64,000 nucleotides of DNA from Nigrospora sphaerica (lineage: Eukaryota > Ascomycota > Sordariomycetes > Amphisphaeriales > Apiosporaceae), in the NCBI GenBank assembly GCA_018287875.1, contig JAGVVL010000001.1:4836001-4900000 (forward strand). Direction: 5' to 3'. Under the pieces are notes generated by a model. That model was not told the DNA's origin. It saw nothing but the letters and a program-made list of their open reading frames with translations, and did not search any database. Positions 9,184-19,530 of this stretch are shown piece after piece. Both the position numbers and the translations under genes were made by a program. Each line of letters starts with the position of its first letter. Positions within the stretch are counted from its first letter, which is position 1.

Positions 9184-11144
9184 CTACGGGCGGACCAACT
9201 GTTTCAACCTCTTCTCGATCAACTGACGTCCTTCGTAGGTCTGCCACACCTCGTGTGGAGCGTCGTCTACAATGTCCCAATGCCGCAGCTTGCGTGTGAG
9301 ATGTGTCAGGTCTCTTTGCGCATCCTCCCACGCGTCGTTTTTCCGGACTTCTTCGCCAGAGCTGATGATGCTGAGTGGTGTGTCCTGGTACTGGATCGCA
9401 CGGCTGCTCGACACGTCTCTTTTGGACAAAGTGTCGGCAACCAGATTCTCCTGCAATTTCGCAAATGTGAACTTGCCGGTCTGGTAGGCAGATCTCCCCC
9501 AGACTCTATCCTCTTTAGTACGGCCTTTCAATATGGCGCCGGGCAAGCGGTCGAGACCTAAGGGGGACAGAACACCGCGAATCCAAAGGCCAAAGCCGCG
9601 CGAGGGTGCACCGATGCGGTCAAGGAAGTCCTCATGCAAAGGGTCGATCATCAGGAGACCCTTGACCTCGGGCCCGTTGCGAGAGGAGAAGATGCGGGAA
9701 TATATCGAGCCAATGCCAGCACTTAGGAGGACTTGTTGATTGTCAGCCACACGACTGCTCCAGCGCAAAGAAAGGAGGGGCCAGTTCACGTACCCCATGG
9801 CCCATCTTCGCCGGCCCGGGCAAGGGCTTCGCTTACTGCTTCTACCGCCATGCCGGCAGACAGGGGCGATGGAGCCGTGTCGCTCTGAACGGGATCAGTC
9901 AAGTGCCTCGGCAGCCCGGACATATAGTCAACTCACCCAGCCAAACCCGGGACGATCGACAAAGCAATACCGGCTAATGGAACCGTTGGCGATCGCAGCG
10001 TCGGCAAACGGCCACAAGCCGTCCTCGACGGTGCCTTCACCGGCTTCCAGAAGCACGGTGGGCAATTTATTGCCGTCAGTGCCCGTCTGGTTGCCGTGGC
10101 AGTATACATGTAAGAGATACTTGTCGCTGTCCACCCCTGTGGCATTGAAGGTCAGCGTCATCTGCGCGGGATTGAAGTCTGGTGGTTTGACTGGGCGACG
10201 ACACTGGGCAAACGAGAAGTGGGCATGTGGTGCAGATAGAAGTGTGCTTACAATATAGTTGACCGGGTGGTGCAAGGCCAGCATCGAGGGCCCGCAACAC
10301 CAGCGTGCACGTAGTGAGAAAGAGCACCGCGGTGAGAATGACCATTGCCAAACTCGATACAAGGACAGCGGTCCATTCGCCGATGGTGCGTCGTGACTCC
10401 TGGAGCAGTCGAAGTCAGTATTGACCCATGCGGGATCGTACAGTGGTCGCTCCGGGAGGGCATCATCAATCCGAAGCATCGGCTACGCAGAGTAACCGTG
10501 ACACGGGCCGAGGGATCAGTGCCGAAAGGAGCGGCCGAAAGATGGCAGTGGTTACTTACGGCACGGCCCGTCAGCCTCTCCTCCTCTTCATTCTTTCCCC
10601 AAAGTACCAGCCGGTCTGTGACCAGAACCCAAATGGCCATGGCAAAGGCCCACAGAACGGCCGTCATGCCCACCCAGCCCTCCTCATGCCGGGTTTTCTC
10701 GACAGCGAGTAGCAGCACGGCGGCCACGAGGAGGAAGAAGCCCTGGACCAAAGACAAGACCCGCACGGCCTTGGAGGGAATGGCGAAGAAAATTAAGGTG
10801 AAGAGCAGGTTGGCGAGGGTGACGCTGGCGTAGGTAAAGGGAAAGAAGCCCGAGCCGCGCGTGTGGAAGCCAGGTGGCGTCACGAACTGGCCGACCAGCT
10901 GCAACACCCACCAAACAAAGGTCACAAGGGTGAGGAATATCGTCAGCCACCTCACCAACCGGACGGACCAGAGGTTGTACGGGGACACGGCCGGGTCATC
11001 AGGACTGAGGTAGGCGGTGCTGTCGAGTCGATTGGGCAGGAGACGCGTGTGTTCGGTCGGCGCCGCGTGTTGATGCTGCGAGTCCTGCGCCGAGCCGTCG
11101 TCCCTGTCGTCCTCCCGCCCGGATGATCCCCAGATGCCGCCCAT
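9184..11144 (-). CDS. Polytopic membrane alpha/beta-hydrolase, fungal-specific family
   Basis: Five exons can be read in frame: 11144-10560, 10399-10252, 10190-9937, 9884-9794 and 9731-9184, giving 541 residues. The start MGGIWGSSGRED precedes an acidic, low-complexity N-terminus. About five hydrophobic segments follow: VRWLTIFLTLVTFVWW, VTLANLLFTLIFF, VQGFFLLVAAVLLL, MTAVLWAFAMAIWVL and LAMVILTAVLFL. The C-terminal half is an alpha/beta-hydrolase fold: LLEAGEGT near the oxyanion strand, CFVDRPGFGWSD, a nucleophile-elbow-like LLSAGIGSIYSR (Ser in S-A-G, with the first Gly of GxSxG replaced by Leu), DPLHEDFL, and a late His in DDAPHEVW. Related proteins in filamentous fungi are often labelled mitochondrial integral membrane protein; substrate and location are unproven. 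The last intron acceptor (AAG at about 9732) was chosen because it restores GPWVLLSAG. The 10191-10251 acceptor is also one of several options. Confidence 0.8.
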
Positions 11145-12396
11145 GATCCTAGGAGCCTCTCCAGGGCCCGTTGGGTGTGTCTGTTGTGCGTGTATGTGTG
11201 TGCCTGTATCGGAGAGCGGTATTCTTCGCAACCAGGCAAAGCTACTGGAACCACACCTTGACGGGCGTTGTGCTGCGTGCTTTTCTAACGAGCTGGCAAC
11301 AACAGTTGACAAGGGCTTCACGCCTGGCCAGTACATGCAGGCGATAGCAGAATCTCCCAGTTTGCGAAGGTTTAGTGAGGTCAGCGAGTGTGTGACCGAT
11401 ATGATGACGCAACTATATCTGTAGCGGCGGCCAAGCGACAAGCTACTAGGCACTTGCCCGAAACGGAAGTACCTACTCCATACTTCTCACCAATGGAACC
11501 TAAAAGTGCCTCCAGGCAAGGGAGGGGTGAGTACTTCCCACCTACTTTTTACATGGATGCCTCTTACTTCCTGCGTACTAACGAAGAGTGGGTGCGCCAA
11601 GCCAGTTTTACGCTGAAAGATGTGCTGAAAGATGCGCTGAAGAGACCGTCCAAGACCAGAAGGTAAATGAATAGGTGGAATCGACTACACGAGGGAGGCC
11701 ATGTTCTGCTGGCTCACGCGGGGGATTGGGTGGCTGGCTGATCGGCCATGTGGTCGGTTATTAGCACGCCCATTGTCCCGTTTCTCGGTCGAGGACGTCA
11801 TGTTGACTGCCGAACAACTGGGCAGCCTATGATGGGTACGACGCGATATCAGCTACCATCGTACTATCGTAGCTCACGAGACCCCGTTCGTACGCCCGGG
11901 CCCGCGCGGCCAATAATCATTGTGTGTAAGTATCTCGTTGCATCCGAGAACCCTGCCTGCTCTCCCATCGTCACTTGGCAGCTTGGCGTGGCTGTGTGCG
12001 ACTGTTTGTTGGCCTGACGACTCGTTGGGCCGCACACGAAGCTAATAAACACCCATTTACAACCTTGTAAAAGCAGGGGAAAAGCACAACTGCCCTCGGC
12101 TGCATAAAACAAATAAATGACAGTGCTCAAGGAATGACTGTTCGGTTAGATACATATGTGACTAGTTACGCAGCTATCAAGACCACATGTCAACGCGCCG
12201 ATACATACACGCCAACCAAGAAAACCAATTATACAGTGCTGCTGGTGAAGGTAGCAAGCAAGGGGGGTAGGGAGACGTCGTCACGTTTTAGTCGTAACTT
12301 CATGTGCCAACACAAGACTTAATACCAGGCGCCGCCGCAACATTCCGTTTCAGGTAGGTTTTTTTCCCCCCACGATGCGTGGGCCGAGACAAGTGA
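11145..12396. other. Intergenic region upstream of the hydrolase gene
   Basis: About 1.25 kb between two minus-strand genes. It holds no ORF with a recognisable domain. It includes TACCTACT / GTACTT words near 11465-11545 and a short imperfect tandem repeat of a 12-mer (GCTGAAAGATGY, about 2.7 copies) at 11612-11644. Confidence 0.6.
11612..11644. repeat. Short 12-bp tandem repeat
   Basis: Two nearly identical copies of GCTGAAAGATGT/C followed by a partial third copy. It lies outside any supported gene. Confidence 0.6.
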
Positions 12397-13674
12397 TCAG
12401 GCATCGTCTCTCAAATGCCAGAACGCAAAGCTGCTGGACGACGACGAGTGCTGGCTGGCGCTGGACCGAGAACCCTGAGACATGCCTCTGGTCGCGTCAA
12501 CAGCAGGCTGAAGTTTTCTCCTGTTTTCTGCCTTTCGTCGAGCAATCTCTTCGGGTTCAGGACCTGGCCCGGACGGCCTGATAGCACTTGGCGGCAACGT
12601 TGTGGCGGGTATGTGCAGCTTTGCATTCGCGCGCGGGTCGTTCAGCGCGACACCTGCTCGCTTATATGTTTCCTTTTTGTGTTGTTTGAATGCCTGCGCT
12701 GATGGTTCTGACATGGAGACCCAACCCTTGAGCTGCGAAAACCATCGTCCCCTGTTGCCCTTGCCCTTCCGTCTGTCATCTTCGGTGGTCGAATCGCCTA
12801 GCTTTCGCCCGCTACTGCCCACAGACGCTTGCTTGCTGTGGGGGCTTCGGGGAGTGCTCGTTTGGTCGCCGGAGTGCATTTTCAAGCAACCCGAAGCAGG
12901 CCCTTGCATATTATTCATATTCGAATCTTCAAAGTGCCCCGCAGCAAGACTCTGCGGGGGTGACCCGTCCGGAGACGATATAAGCATCAATAGCTGCTTC
13001 GTGTCAAGGATTCCGGAACTAGATGCTGGACGCATAGAGCCGTCGGCACTAGGAATTGCAAAGGGCGATGCGTCGAGTGACCGGGTAGTCTGATGCTTGC
13101 CTGCGGAGTTGCGTCCGAGCCGGGCAGTAACCGAGGGCACGTGGGGAAAGATGCGATCTCCCAATGAATGGCTCTTTCGCGTCTTCGACTGGGTACGTGT
13201 CCCGACCTCCTGTGTAGCAGAGAGCGGTTGGCCACTTGATAGAAGCGTTCTTCGCCGAAGTCTATTTCCCGGCGTGCGTCCCTCCAGGTGCGTCTCACCG
13301 CTATCGGGGTGCAGATGCCAGTGCCACAGTGCCAGCTGCACCTCTAGATGGTCTTCGCCGGGCATATACCGGGCGTGGCGCTTGGCCTGGTAAAGGCACG
13401 GCTCCTCCGGAATAGCAGCGGATTGTATCGTACTGTCGGGGTACGTGTTAGGAATCTCTTTGAGCGGCTCCCACGACGGGGCTGGCGGACCACGAGGTAA
13501 GGCCGAGTTGGGGCTGACTGCCACTCTTGTGGGATAGGAAAAGTTGCGGAGAGCAGGTGGTCCTGAAAGTTGACGAGCTGCTGGGTTTTGCGAGGCCGGA
13601 ATCTCGTCCCGTTCGAGCGGACTAAAAAATATGGGATACCCGAGCTTCTTCACGGGTTCAGAAACCGCCATCAT
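12397..13674 (-). CDS. Disordered fungal protein of unknown function
   Basis: Single ORF of 425 codons beginning with two consecutive ATGs (13674 and 13671). The N-terminal 300 residues are rich in Ser, Pro, Arg and Gly and are predicted by eye to be mostly disordered. They include the compact, His/Trp-rich LALWHWHLHPDSG near residues 112-124. The C-terminal part looks most constrained: a basic GKGNRGRWFSQLKGWVSMSE segment, then a helical EPEEIARRKAENRRKL, ending in a Ser run (SASQHSSSSSSFAFWHL). I recall similar Arg/Trp C-terminal modules in uncharacterised ascomycete proteins but cannot name a function. An upstream exon cannot be excluded. Confidence 0.65.
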   Translation of the reverse strand: MMAVSEPVKKLGYPIFFSPLERDEIPASQNPAARQLSGPPALRNFSYPTRVAVSPNSALPRGPPAPSWEPLKEIPNTYPDSTIQSAAIPEEPCLYQAKRHARYMPGEDHLEVQLALWHWHLHPDSGETHLEGRTPGNRLRRRTLLSSGQPLSATQEVGTRTQSKTRKSHSLGDRIFPHVPSVTARLGRNSAGKHQTTRSLDASPFAIPSADGSMRPASSSGILDTKQLLMLISSPDGSPPQSLAAGHFEDSNMNNMQGPASGCLKMHSGDQTSTPRSPHSKQASVGSSGRKLGDSTTEDDRRKGKGNRGRWFSQLKGWVSMSEPSAQAFKQHKKETYKRAGVALNDPRANAKLHIPATTLPPSAIRPSGPGPEPEEIARRKAENRRKLQPAVDATRGMSQGSRSSASQHSSSSSSFAFWHLRDDA

Positions 13675-15899
13675 GATGAAAAACGCGCGGTTCGTTCTCG
13701 ATTGCTGTCAGCCCAGGGCATCGAACGAGATGCGTCGCGGTGCCGGCCGGCTGCGGACCTGAGGCCGTGTGACGGCCCTATACCCACGCCAGGGGGATGT
13801 ACCACCTGCGTCGTCCGATTCGAATAAAACCAGTCGTGTGCTGGAAAGCCGTCGAGATTGGACTTTTGCGTTAGTTGCTGTCGCACCAAGCCCCGCTGGA
13901 CATAGGTAGGCCGAGGTGCCACGCGTGAGACACGCACAGTAGAGCGGACCAGCCCTAGCAGACAAGGGGTCTCAAGACGAGCCTTGAGGGCAGCCGTTTC
14001 GAGGCCAAAGAGAAATGTCGCCCGCGTTAGAGGCCAGACGCACTATAATTATCGTAGCCGGTAGGATCTGGAAGTTATGGCTTATCGAGAAGGTCGAGTC
14101 CCGCCAGACTTTCGCGTCAGTGGCGGGCCGCGGGGAGGAGCGACCGAGATGGACTGGCGAGATGTAAGTATAACCTGAGTGCAAGTAGTGAGCACCTGCG
14201 CCATGTGAGATCCAGGTCAACGGGCTGCCTACCATCAAACGGATTCACGCTTACTTCTATTTCCCACATGGGCGCCACCCGATACCTGGGGACTTCACGT
14301 CAGCAAGCGGGAGGGCTGTAATAGGTATGGATCGATTGGATCCCGGTCGAGGATGAAGGATGCCTCCAACCCGCCCCCTCCCGAGCTGCTTCCGTCTTCA
14401 GCATCTATGCGCTGATCCCCATGCCCCTTCCGCAGGCGAGCAGGGCGCGTGCCGCGAGGTGTACGTAGTGTGAAGGTGGATCGTGGACCTCGTGGGTGCC
14501 CATTCGCTCGGCCGCGCGCTCCCCTCAGTCCTGTGTAAAACCCCTGCGTGGGCTCGTCGGGTCGCATACGAGATCTGATCCAACGTCGTACGTCAATGGG
14601 GCGCGGAACCGCTCGCAAGTTCCTCACGAGGGCTGAGAAAAAGAAACGCGTAGTGCTGATGGCGGCCAGGTAGGCTTCGTGGTTACGCCCCAGAAGCCCA
14701 TTCCGGGCGAAATCATTGTCCACTACTGCCAGCCGCACCCAATAGACGGGCCTCATGTCTGCCACGAGAACGGCAGGTGCCAATAGCATTTACAGCCGCG
14801 AGACAGCATCGGGCCAAATTCTCATGGCAGACATGAGGTCGCCACGGCACGAGCACGGGCATACGTACGTGCCGTCTTCGGTGCCTTTACGTAGGACCTC
14901 AGTACGTGGATGCCCAATTCGATCAACGGTGGCGGGTCCCGTGGCGTGGAAGGCAGGCGACTCTGGAACGCCTGCTTCCCGTGAGCGAATGCCTTCGCAC
15001 CAGCTTGAAATCTACACTCAGCCGGTCGTCGAAAAGTCATCGCGTAAGACGGGTATTCCGAAACACGGGGCAGGTGCTGCGAAGTACCATACTGGAGGTG
15101 GGAGACTCCCATCCCACACCCGAGCAACGGGCCGAATAATCATAGTACGAATATCTCCACACATGATAGATAGAAGGCGGGCTGGGCATCATACCCATAG
15201 CGCGTCAGCCTAGATAAACCTGTGTAGATTCAAGGTGATGTGGAATATAGGCAGGGACACGAATTACTTAGCTCCCTCGGATTCAGTCAGTAGCACGTTG
15301 CGTAGGAAGTACGTAAGCACATGCTGTGTACGTGAATGGATGTGCTTGTGAGTTCGTGGCTTTCGCCTGTGCACCGGCCAAGGTTACCGTGACGAAAAAT
15401 CGGGCAGGGCGAGCTGAAGGCGCTCTATACCACAGGATAGAAGACGCATCTGGCAACTGCGTCGCCAAGAAGCAAGGACGAATAGATGGGTCCACGGCAT
15501 CCAGATTGCCGAATGCAGGAGTTGGGGAGACGATCAGGGCTTATGGTCCACTATGGACGCTAAGCACCCGCCATCGATGGCCCGGGCACGAGGGATCCGA
15601 CAGGTGGATCGGCGCATTCACTGGATGGATCCTTTGATCCAGGATACACCACCGACACCCACTCGCCCCGCCCCGTTCGTTCCCCCTCGATCCGTTCAAT
15701 ACTAGGGAAGGTATTAGTAGTACTAAGGTTTGGTAGGGAACTCTTTTGCGCTTCCGTTACTCACCGCGCTGCCTCTTACGTAGCCGCCGCGCCCCTACGG
15801 AGCCTGCGCGACCTTCCAACAACCTTCGCCCGACCAACCCCGTTCTAACCCGCGCCCGCCCACGACAGCCTGCCCGTCTTTGTTGCGCCCCGTCGAACC
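13675..15899. other. 2.2-kb divergent intergenic region
   Basis: It lies between a minus-strand gene ending upstream at 13674 and the + strand gene at 15900. Several 60-160-codon ORFs occur on both strands but overlap each other and show no domains, so none is supported. The last 150 bases before 15900 are C-rich, as is usual for a fungal 5' leader. Confidence 0.55.
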
Positions 15900-17021
15900 A
15901 TGCCTGGCCTGTCCCTCAACATGGACGGGACTGGCATTCCCCAGACGCCTGTCCCCGTCCCCGTGCCCAACATTGCCGGCTACACGCCGCCTGCGCCCCC
16001 GACCGGCGCCCCCTCTTCTTCCTCGTCTTCTACCGCCGCCTCCGCCGGCGCCTCCTCCTCGGCCGCCGCCGTCCCGGCTAACCGGCCGCCGGCGCCTCTG
16101 CCCCGCGCCATCACGACATCCCACCCGCCCACAATCGCCTCGCGCGCCGCGCCCGCGCCTCCCGCAGCAGGAGCAGCACCACCACCTGCTGCCCCGCGGG
16201 CGCCGGCCGCCCCCGCAACTCCCGCCCCAGCACCGGCCGGGCCCAGTGCCGCCCGTCCCTCGTCGCCCACGCGGCCGCCCGTCAGCCCCATCACGCCCCC
16301 GCTCAACCCCGTGTCGTTCCCGCCGCCGCGCCAGTCCCACGCCCACTCGTCGCACCCGCCCCAGGCGTCGGCCTTGCCGCCGCCCCCGCCCGAGCCCATT
16401 GAGTTCGACACGAACCCGGACGTGCTCGCCCTCAAGTCCGCCATCTCGGTCCTGCAGATGCAAAGCAAAAAGGCCAAACGTGACATGGTGGCGCTGCAGC
16501 AGGCCAAGATGGCCGCCCTCGACAACACCGAGGCCTTTGTTACTGACCTGGCCAACGGCTACGTGCACATGGAAGGCGCCGGGCCCTGTGCCCCCTCGTC
16601 GTCCTCGTCCGACGACGATGACGACGGTGATGACGATGACGACGACGACAAGAGCGATGCTCGTCCGCCAAAGCGAGACGCGCAATCCGCCGACAATACG
16701 ATGGAGCCCATAAACACGGCGGCTGCGGGCGCGTCGTCGCACGCGCCGCGGCCCTGGTCCAGTCTCCCGGCGGCGCAAAACATATACCGATGCCCGCCCA
16801 TCAACTGGAGCCAGTACGCCGTGGCCGGCGACTCGCTGGACAAGCTGCACCGGGAGCAGCAGGGACGCCCGGCGCAAGGCGTGCCGGCGACCTTGACCCC
16901 GGACGGCCGCTACGAATTCAAGGGCGTGGGCAAGCAGGAGGAATTCGTGGGCGTGGCTGCCCCGTATAACCCGTTCAAGGACGCGCTGAACAAGAGGAAG
17001 TCCAAGGGGCCAAACCGATGA
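15900..17021 (+). CDS. Pro/Ala-rich protein with an acidic Asp tract, unknown function
   Basis: Single-exon ORF of 373 codons starting MPGLSLNMDGTGIP. Residues 1-160 are a low-complexity Pro/Ala/Ser region. Residues about 165-225 form a probable helix (PDVLALKSAISVLQMQSKK followed by MVALQQAKMAALDN). A Ser run and a Ser/Asp tract (about 235-252, nearly all Asp) come next. The C-terminal 110 residues look folded or conserved: NIYRCPPINWSQYAVAGDSL, then DGRYEFKGVGKQ and APYNPFKDALNKRK, ending in a basic tail. The acidic tract and basic tail suggest a nuclear or chromatin protein, but this is inference. A 360-codon Arg/Gly-rich ORF on the other strand is a mirror of the GC-rich code. It converges on the UBC gene. 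Confidence 0.75.
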   Translation: MPGLSLNMDGTGIPQTPVPVPVPNIAGYTPPAPPTGAPSSSSSSTAASAGASSSAAAVPANRPPAPLPRAITTSHPPTIASRAAPAPPAAGAAPPPAAPRAPAAPATPAPAPAGPSAARPSSPTRPPVSPITPPLNPVSFPPPRQSHAHSSHPPQASALPPPPPEPIEFDTNPDVLALKSAISVLQMQSKKAKRDMVALQQAKMAALDNTEAFVTDLANGYVHMEGAGPCAPSSSSSDDDDDGDDDDDDDKSDARPPKRDAQSADNTMEPINTAAAGASSHAPRPWSSLPAAQNIYRCPPINWSQYAVAGDSLDKLHREQQGRPAQGVPATLTPDGRYEFKGVGKQEEFVGVAAPYNPFKDALNKRKSKGPNR

Positions 17022-18113
17022 GCCCGTGTCTTGCTTCGCCGAGAGTAGATCGTAACCCTCTTTGGGCCAGGGTTCGCTCCGCTGCTACTCTCAAAAGCAT
17101 AAGAAACATCCTCGCTCTACGGCCCTCGAGGCATCTCGCACCCTTGAGGTACCGCGCCGCCGGTGCTGCTCTCGCCCTATCCGGAAGGGAAACAGCTATA
17201 TCGACTCGGGAGGGGGGCTGAGGAAACGTGGTGGTACCCGGGGCACCCCAGCTCTCGAAGGCCGTACCCTTCTTGACACATGGGTATCCACCGGCTGGGC
17301 TGCCGCGTGAGACCCTTTCGTCCATGGGTAACGGGCCAGATGAGGGTGAGCAGTGCAAATCCGTCTTCGAGTGCTTGGTTCTGACGAAGGCCCTTGGTTG
17401 ACGGATCGGGGTTTAAAATGGGGTCTATAGAACCTGGTATTCAGACCTTTCCAGTACGAGCTCATGGAGGGCGCCGGGTCCACAAGACAGCATGAGTCGT
17501 TCGGTTTGGAGGCGATTGTTTCTATCCTGCGAGGGCGCGGTGGCCAACGACCAAGAGACATGGGGTCGACATAATTGGACCCGGCCGCCCTGTATCTGTG
17601 TTCTTGGTTGAGCAAACTGGCAACGAACCATGTGCCATTGAGTCACCCTCCCTCATATCATCTTTGGACCCGCCTGTGCCCGCAACCGGAAAATCCTCTC
17701 AGCAAGAGCAATTACGACACTCGTTGCGAAGCGGGAGGGTATAGTTACTTTCATCGGTTTGTTGGGTGTCAATGTCGTTTATATAAGCACCAATGCGCTT
17801 TGGCTTTCCAGTGCGCTAGGGTTCAGTGAACTTTGATTCTCATCCCAGAAATCAATAGAGAAAAAGGAGGTGATCCCAGTTTACCCCCGTTGCCTTAACG
17901 ACCGTCCCTGAGTGCCATGATCTTTACCCTCCTTTGAACGCCTCGTGTAACCTCCACAGCCGTAGGAACGTAATGGGTCAATGAAACAACGCTCCGGTGC
18001 TATTCCAGAGCCAAAGGACAGGCACCTTTCCACATAGGCAACCGGCGACCTCGATCCGGCGGAACCGAGTGCCTCGGGTGCTCGATGCGCACCAGCACGA
18101 CCACCAGGCCAGA
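17022..18113. other. Convergent 3' intergenic region
   Basis: About 1.1 kb between two stops. I see no domain-bearing ORF, tRNA or repeat. A ribosome-binding-like AAAGGAGGTGATCC string near 17865 was considered and dismissed. Confidence 0.55.
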
Positions 18114-19530
18114 CTAAAAGTCCTCCAAGCTCTGCTGAACAGAGCGGCGGAGCCTCCTGTTGTACATCTTGCGGTTCTCGGCCGTGCCCCAGAACAACTT
18201 GTGAGCCTCGGGCCGCACCAGGGTTCTCGGGTCGTAAGGTGGCTGCTCCTCCTCAAGGGCGGCGATGATGGCCTCGATGTGTTGACGCACGTCCTCACGT
18301 CGGGACGCGTTCGGAAAGTAGCAGGGTGTGCCGTCGGGGGCAATGCGGTGGTGGAAGATGGGCGTCTCAAACTTGACCAAGGGCTGCTCTTCGGGGAACC
18401 GCGGGGTGAAGCGGAGTTTGATGCGGAACAGGCCGCCGTCGAGGTTCGTCATAGGTCGTCCAAAGTACGTCAGGTTCCAGACGAACGGGTTGCCGTCCTC
18501 CAGCTCGACGCTGTGGGGGACGTCGCTACTTTTGTACGAATCGCGGACCTGCTCAAACTGGCGCGCCAGGTTCACGGCGACGGTGCTGTCCCTGATCGTG
18601 GGTTCCAGGCCCTGCAGTGCGCTCTTCTCCGTTTCGGCGTCCAGGACAGACTTGATGTGGCGCAGGCGCCGCTCGAGCTCGGTGTAGTTGAACTTGCCGT
18701 CCATGACATTGCTGGCGCCCTCAAACGGCATGCGCATGAAGGGCTGCCCATCCTCCACGGTCGTTCGTGCTTCCGCAATGGCCGCGAGATAGGACTCGTA
18801 GTACCACAGAAAGCGATGCTTGACGAGGTCCTTGAAGGGCTCCCAGGGGACAGAGGACTCGTCCTGATCTTCCTCGTTCATGTCAAGATCGTACATTTCC
18901 CGCTCTGCCAGCGGAGGGGCGGCGCTGGAGCCGCCCGGTATGCCCAGGTACTCCTCCATACGCTGTATGATGGAGATACGTAGCGTCTCGTGCCGGATCT
19001 GGACTCGCTGCACTCAGTGACGAACGCAAAGGTGGGGAGGGAGGAATGGCGTGCGCGTGCGTGCTTACCTTGGCCACGTACTCCTTCTGGTTCTTCTTGT
19101 CGTGTGGCTCGTTCGCGTCCTCGAAGCCGGGCTCGTTCTCGTAGGGGTTGGATGACATGAGACTCTGGATCGACAGCAAGATTGACTCCAAGCCCTGGGC
19201 AGCGGACCACTCTTCGCCTCGCTCGCCACGCCAGGTGCCAAGGATGGACAGGCAGACCTTGCCGCTCGAGTAGATGTTGGGGTTGAAGCGGCACCGGCCA
19301 TTGCTCGTCGTCATGGCCGTGACGGCGGGTGACTTCCGGGGGTATTCCTTGTTGAAGCGGACGGCGAACTCGAAGAAGCCAAACTCGTAGGGGGTCTCGT
19401 GGGGACCGATGATCATAGCGCGAACATTGCGAACGTCTCGGTCTCGGAAGGCCACGGCCAGCGACAGGTCCGAATGCTTCTGGAGGTCGCTAATCTCCTT
19501 GGTGATGCGGATGATGGACTGGTCGGCCAT
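18114..19530 (-). CDS. Tandem ubiquitin-conjugating (UBC) domain protein, UBE2Z/BIRC6-like first domain
   Basis: Two exons, 19530-19069 and 19007-18114, encode 451 residues. The intron at 19008-19068 has a GTAAGC donor and a GCAG acceptor. The first UBC fold (about residues 5-150) resembles the large E2s UBE2Z and BIRC6: HETPYEFGFFEF, FNPNIYSSGKVCLSILGTW with the presumed catalytic Cys93, then SIQSLMSSNPYENEPGFE. A linker with an acidic patch (DLDMNEEDQDE) and helices follows. The second region (about 300-445) again reads like a UBC fold: NPFVWNLTYFGRPMTNLDGG, LFRIKLRFTPRFPEEQPLVKF, then HHRIAPDGTPCYFP, where Cys383 falls at the E2 active-site position. It likely acts in ubiquitin or ubiquitin-like transfer. 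Whether the second Cys is active, or the domain is a UEV-like scaffold, is not shown. Confidence 0.88.

Noticed and set aside
15795..16877. 360-codon Arg/Gly-rich ORF on the minus strand
   Set aside because: Mirror of the Pro/Ala-rich gene; low complexity and no domain.
17862..17880. AAAGGAGGTGATCC string like the 3' end of bacterial 16S rRNA or a ribosome-binding site
   Set aside because: Only about 14 bases match, no rRNA sequence surrounds it, and the genome is eukaryotic.
17997..18983. 328-codon ORF on the + strand
   Set aside because: Antisense to exon 2 of the UBC gene.
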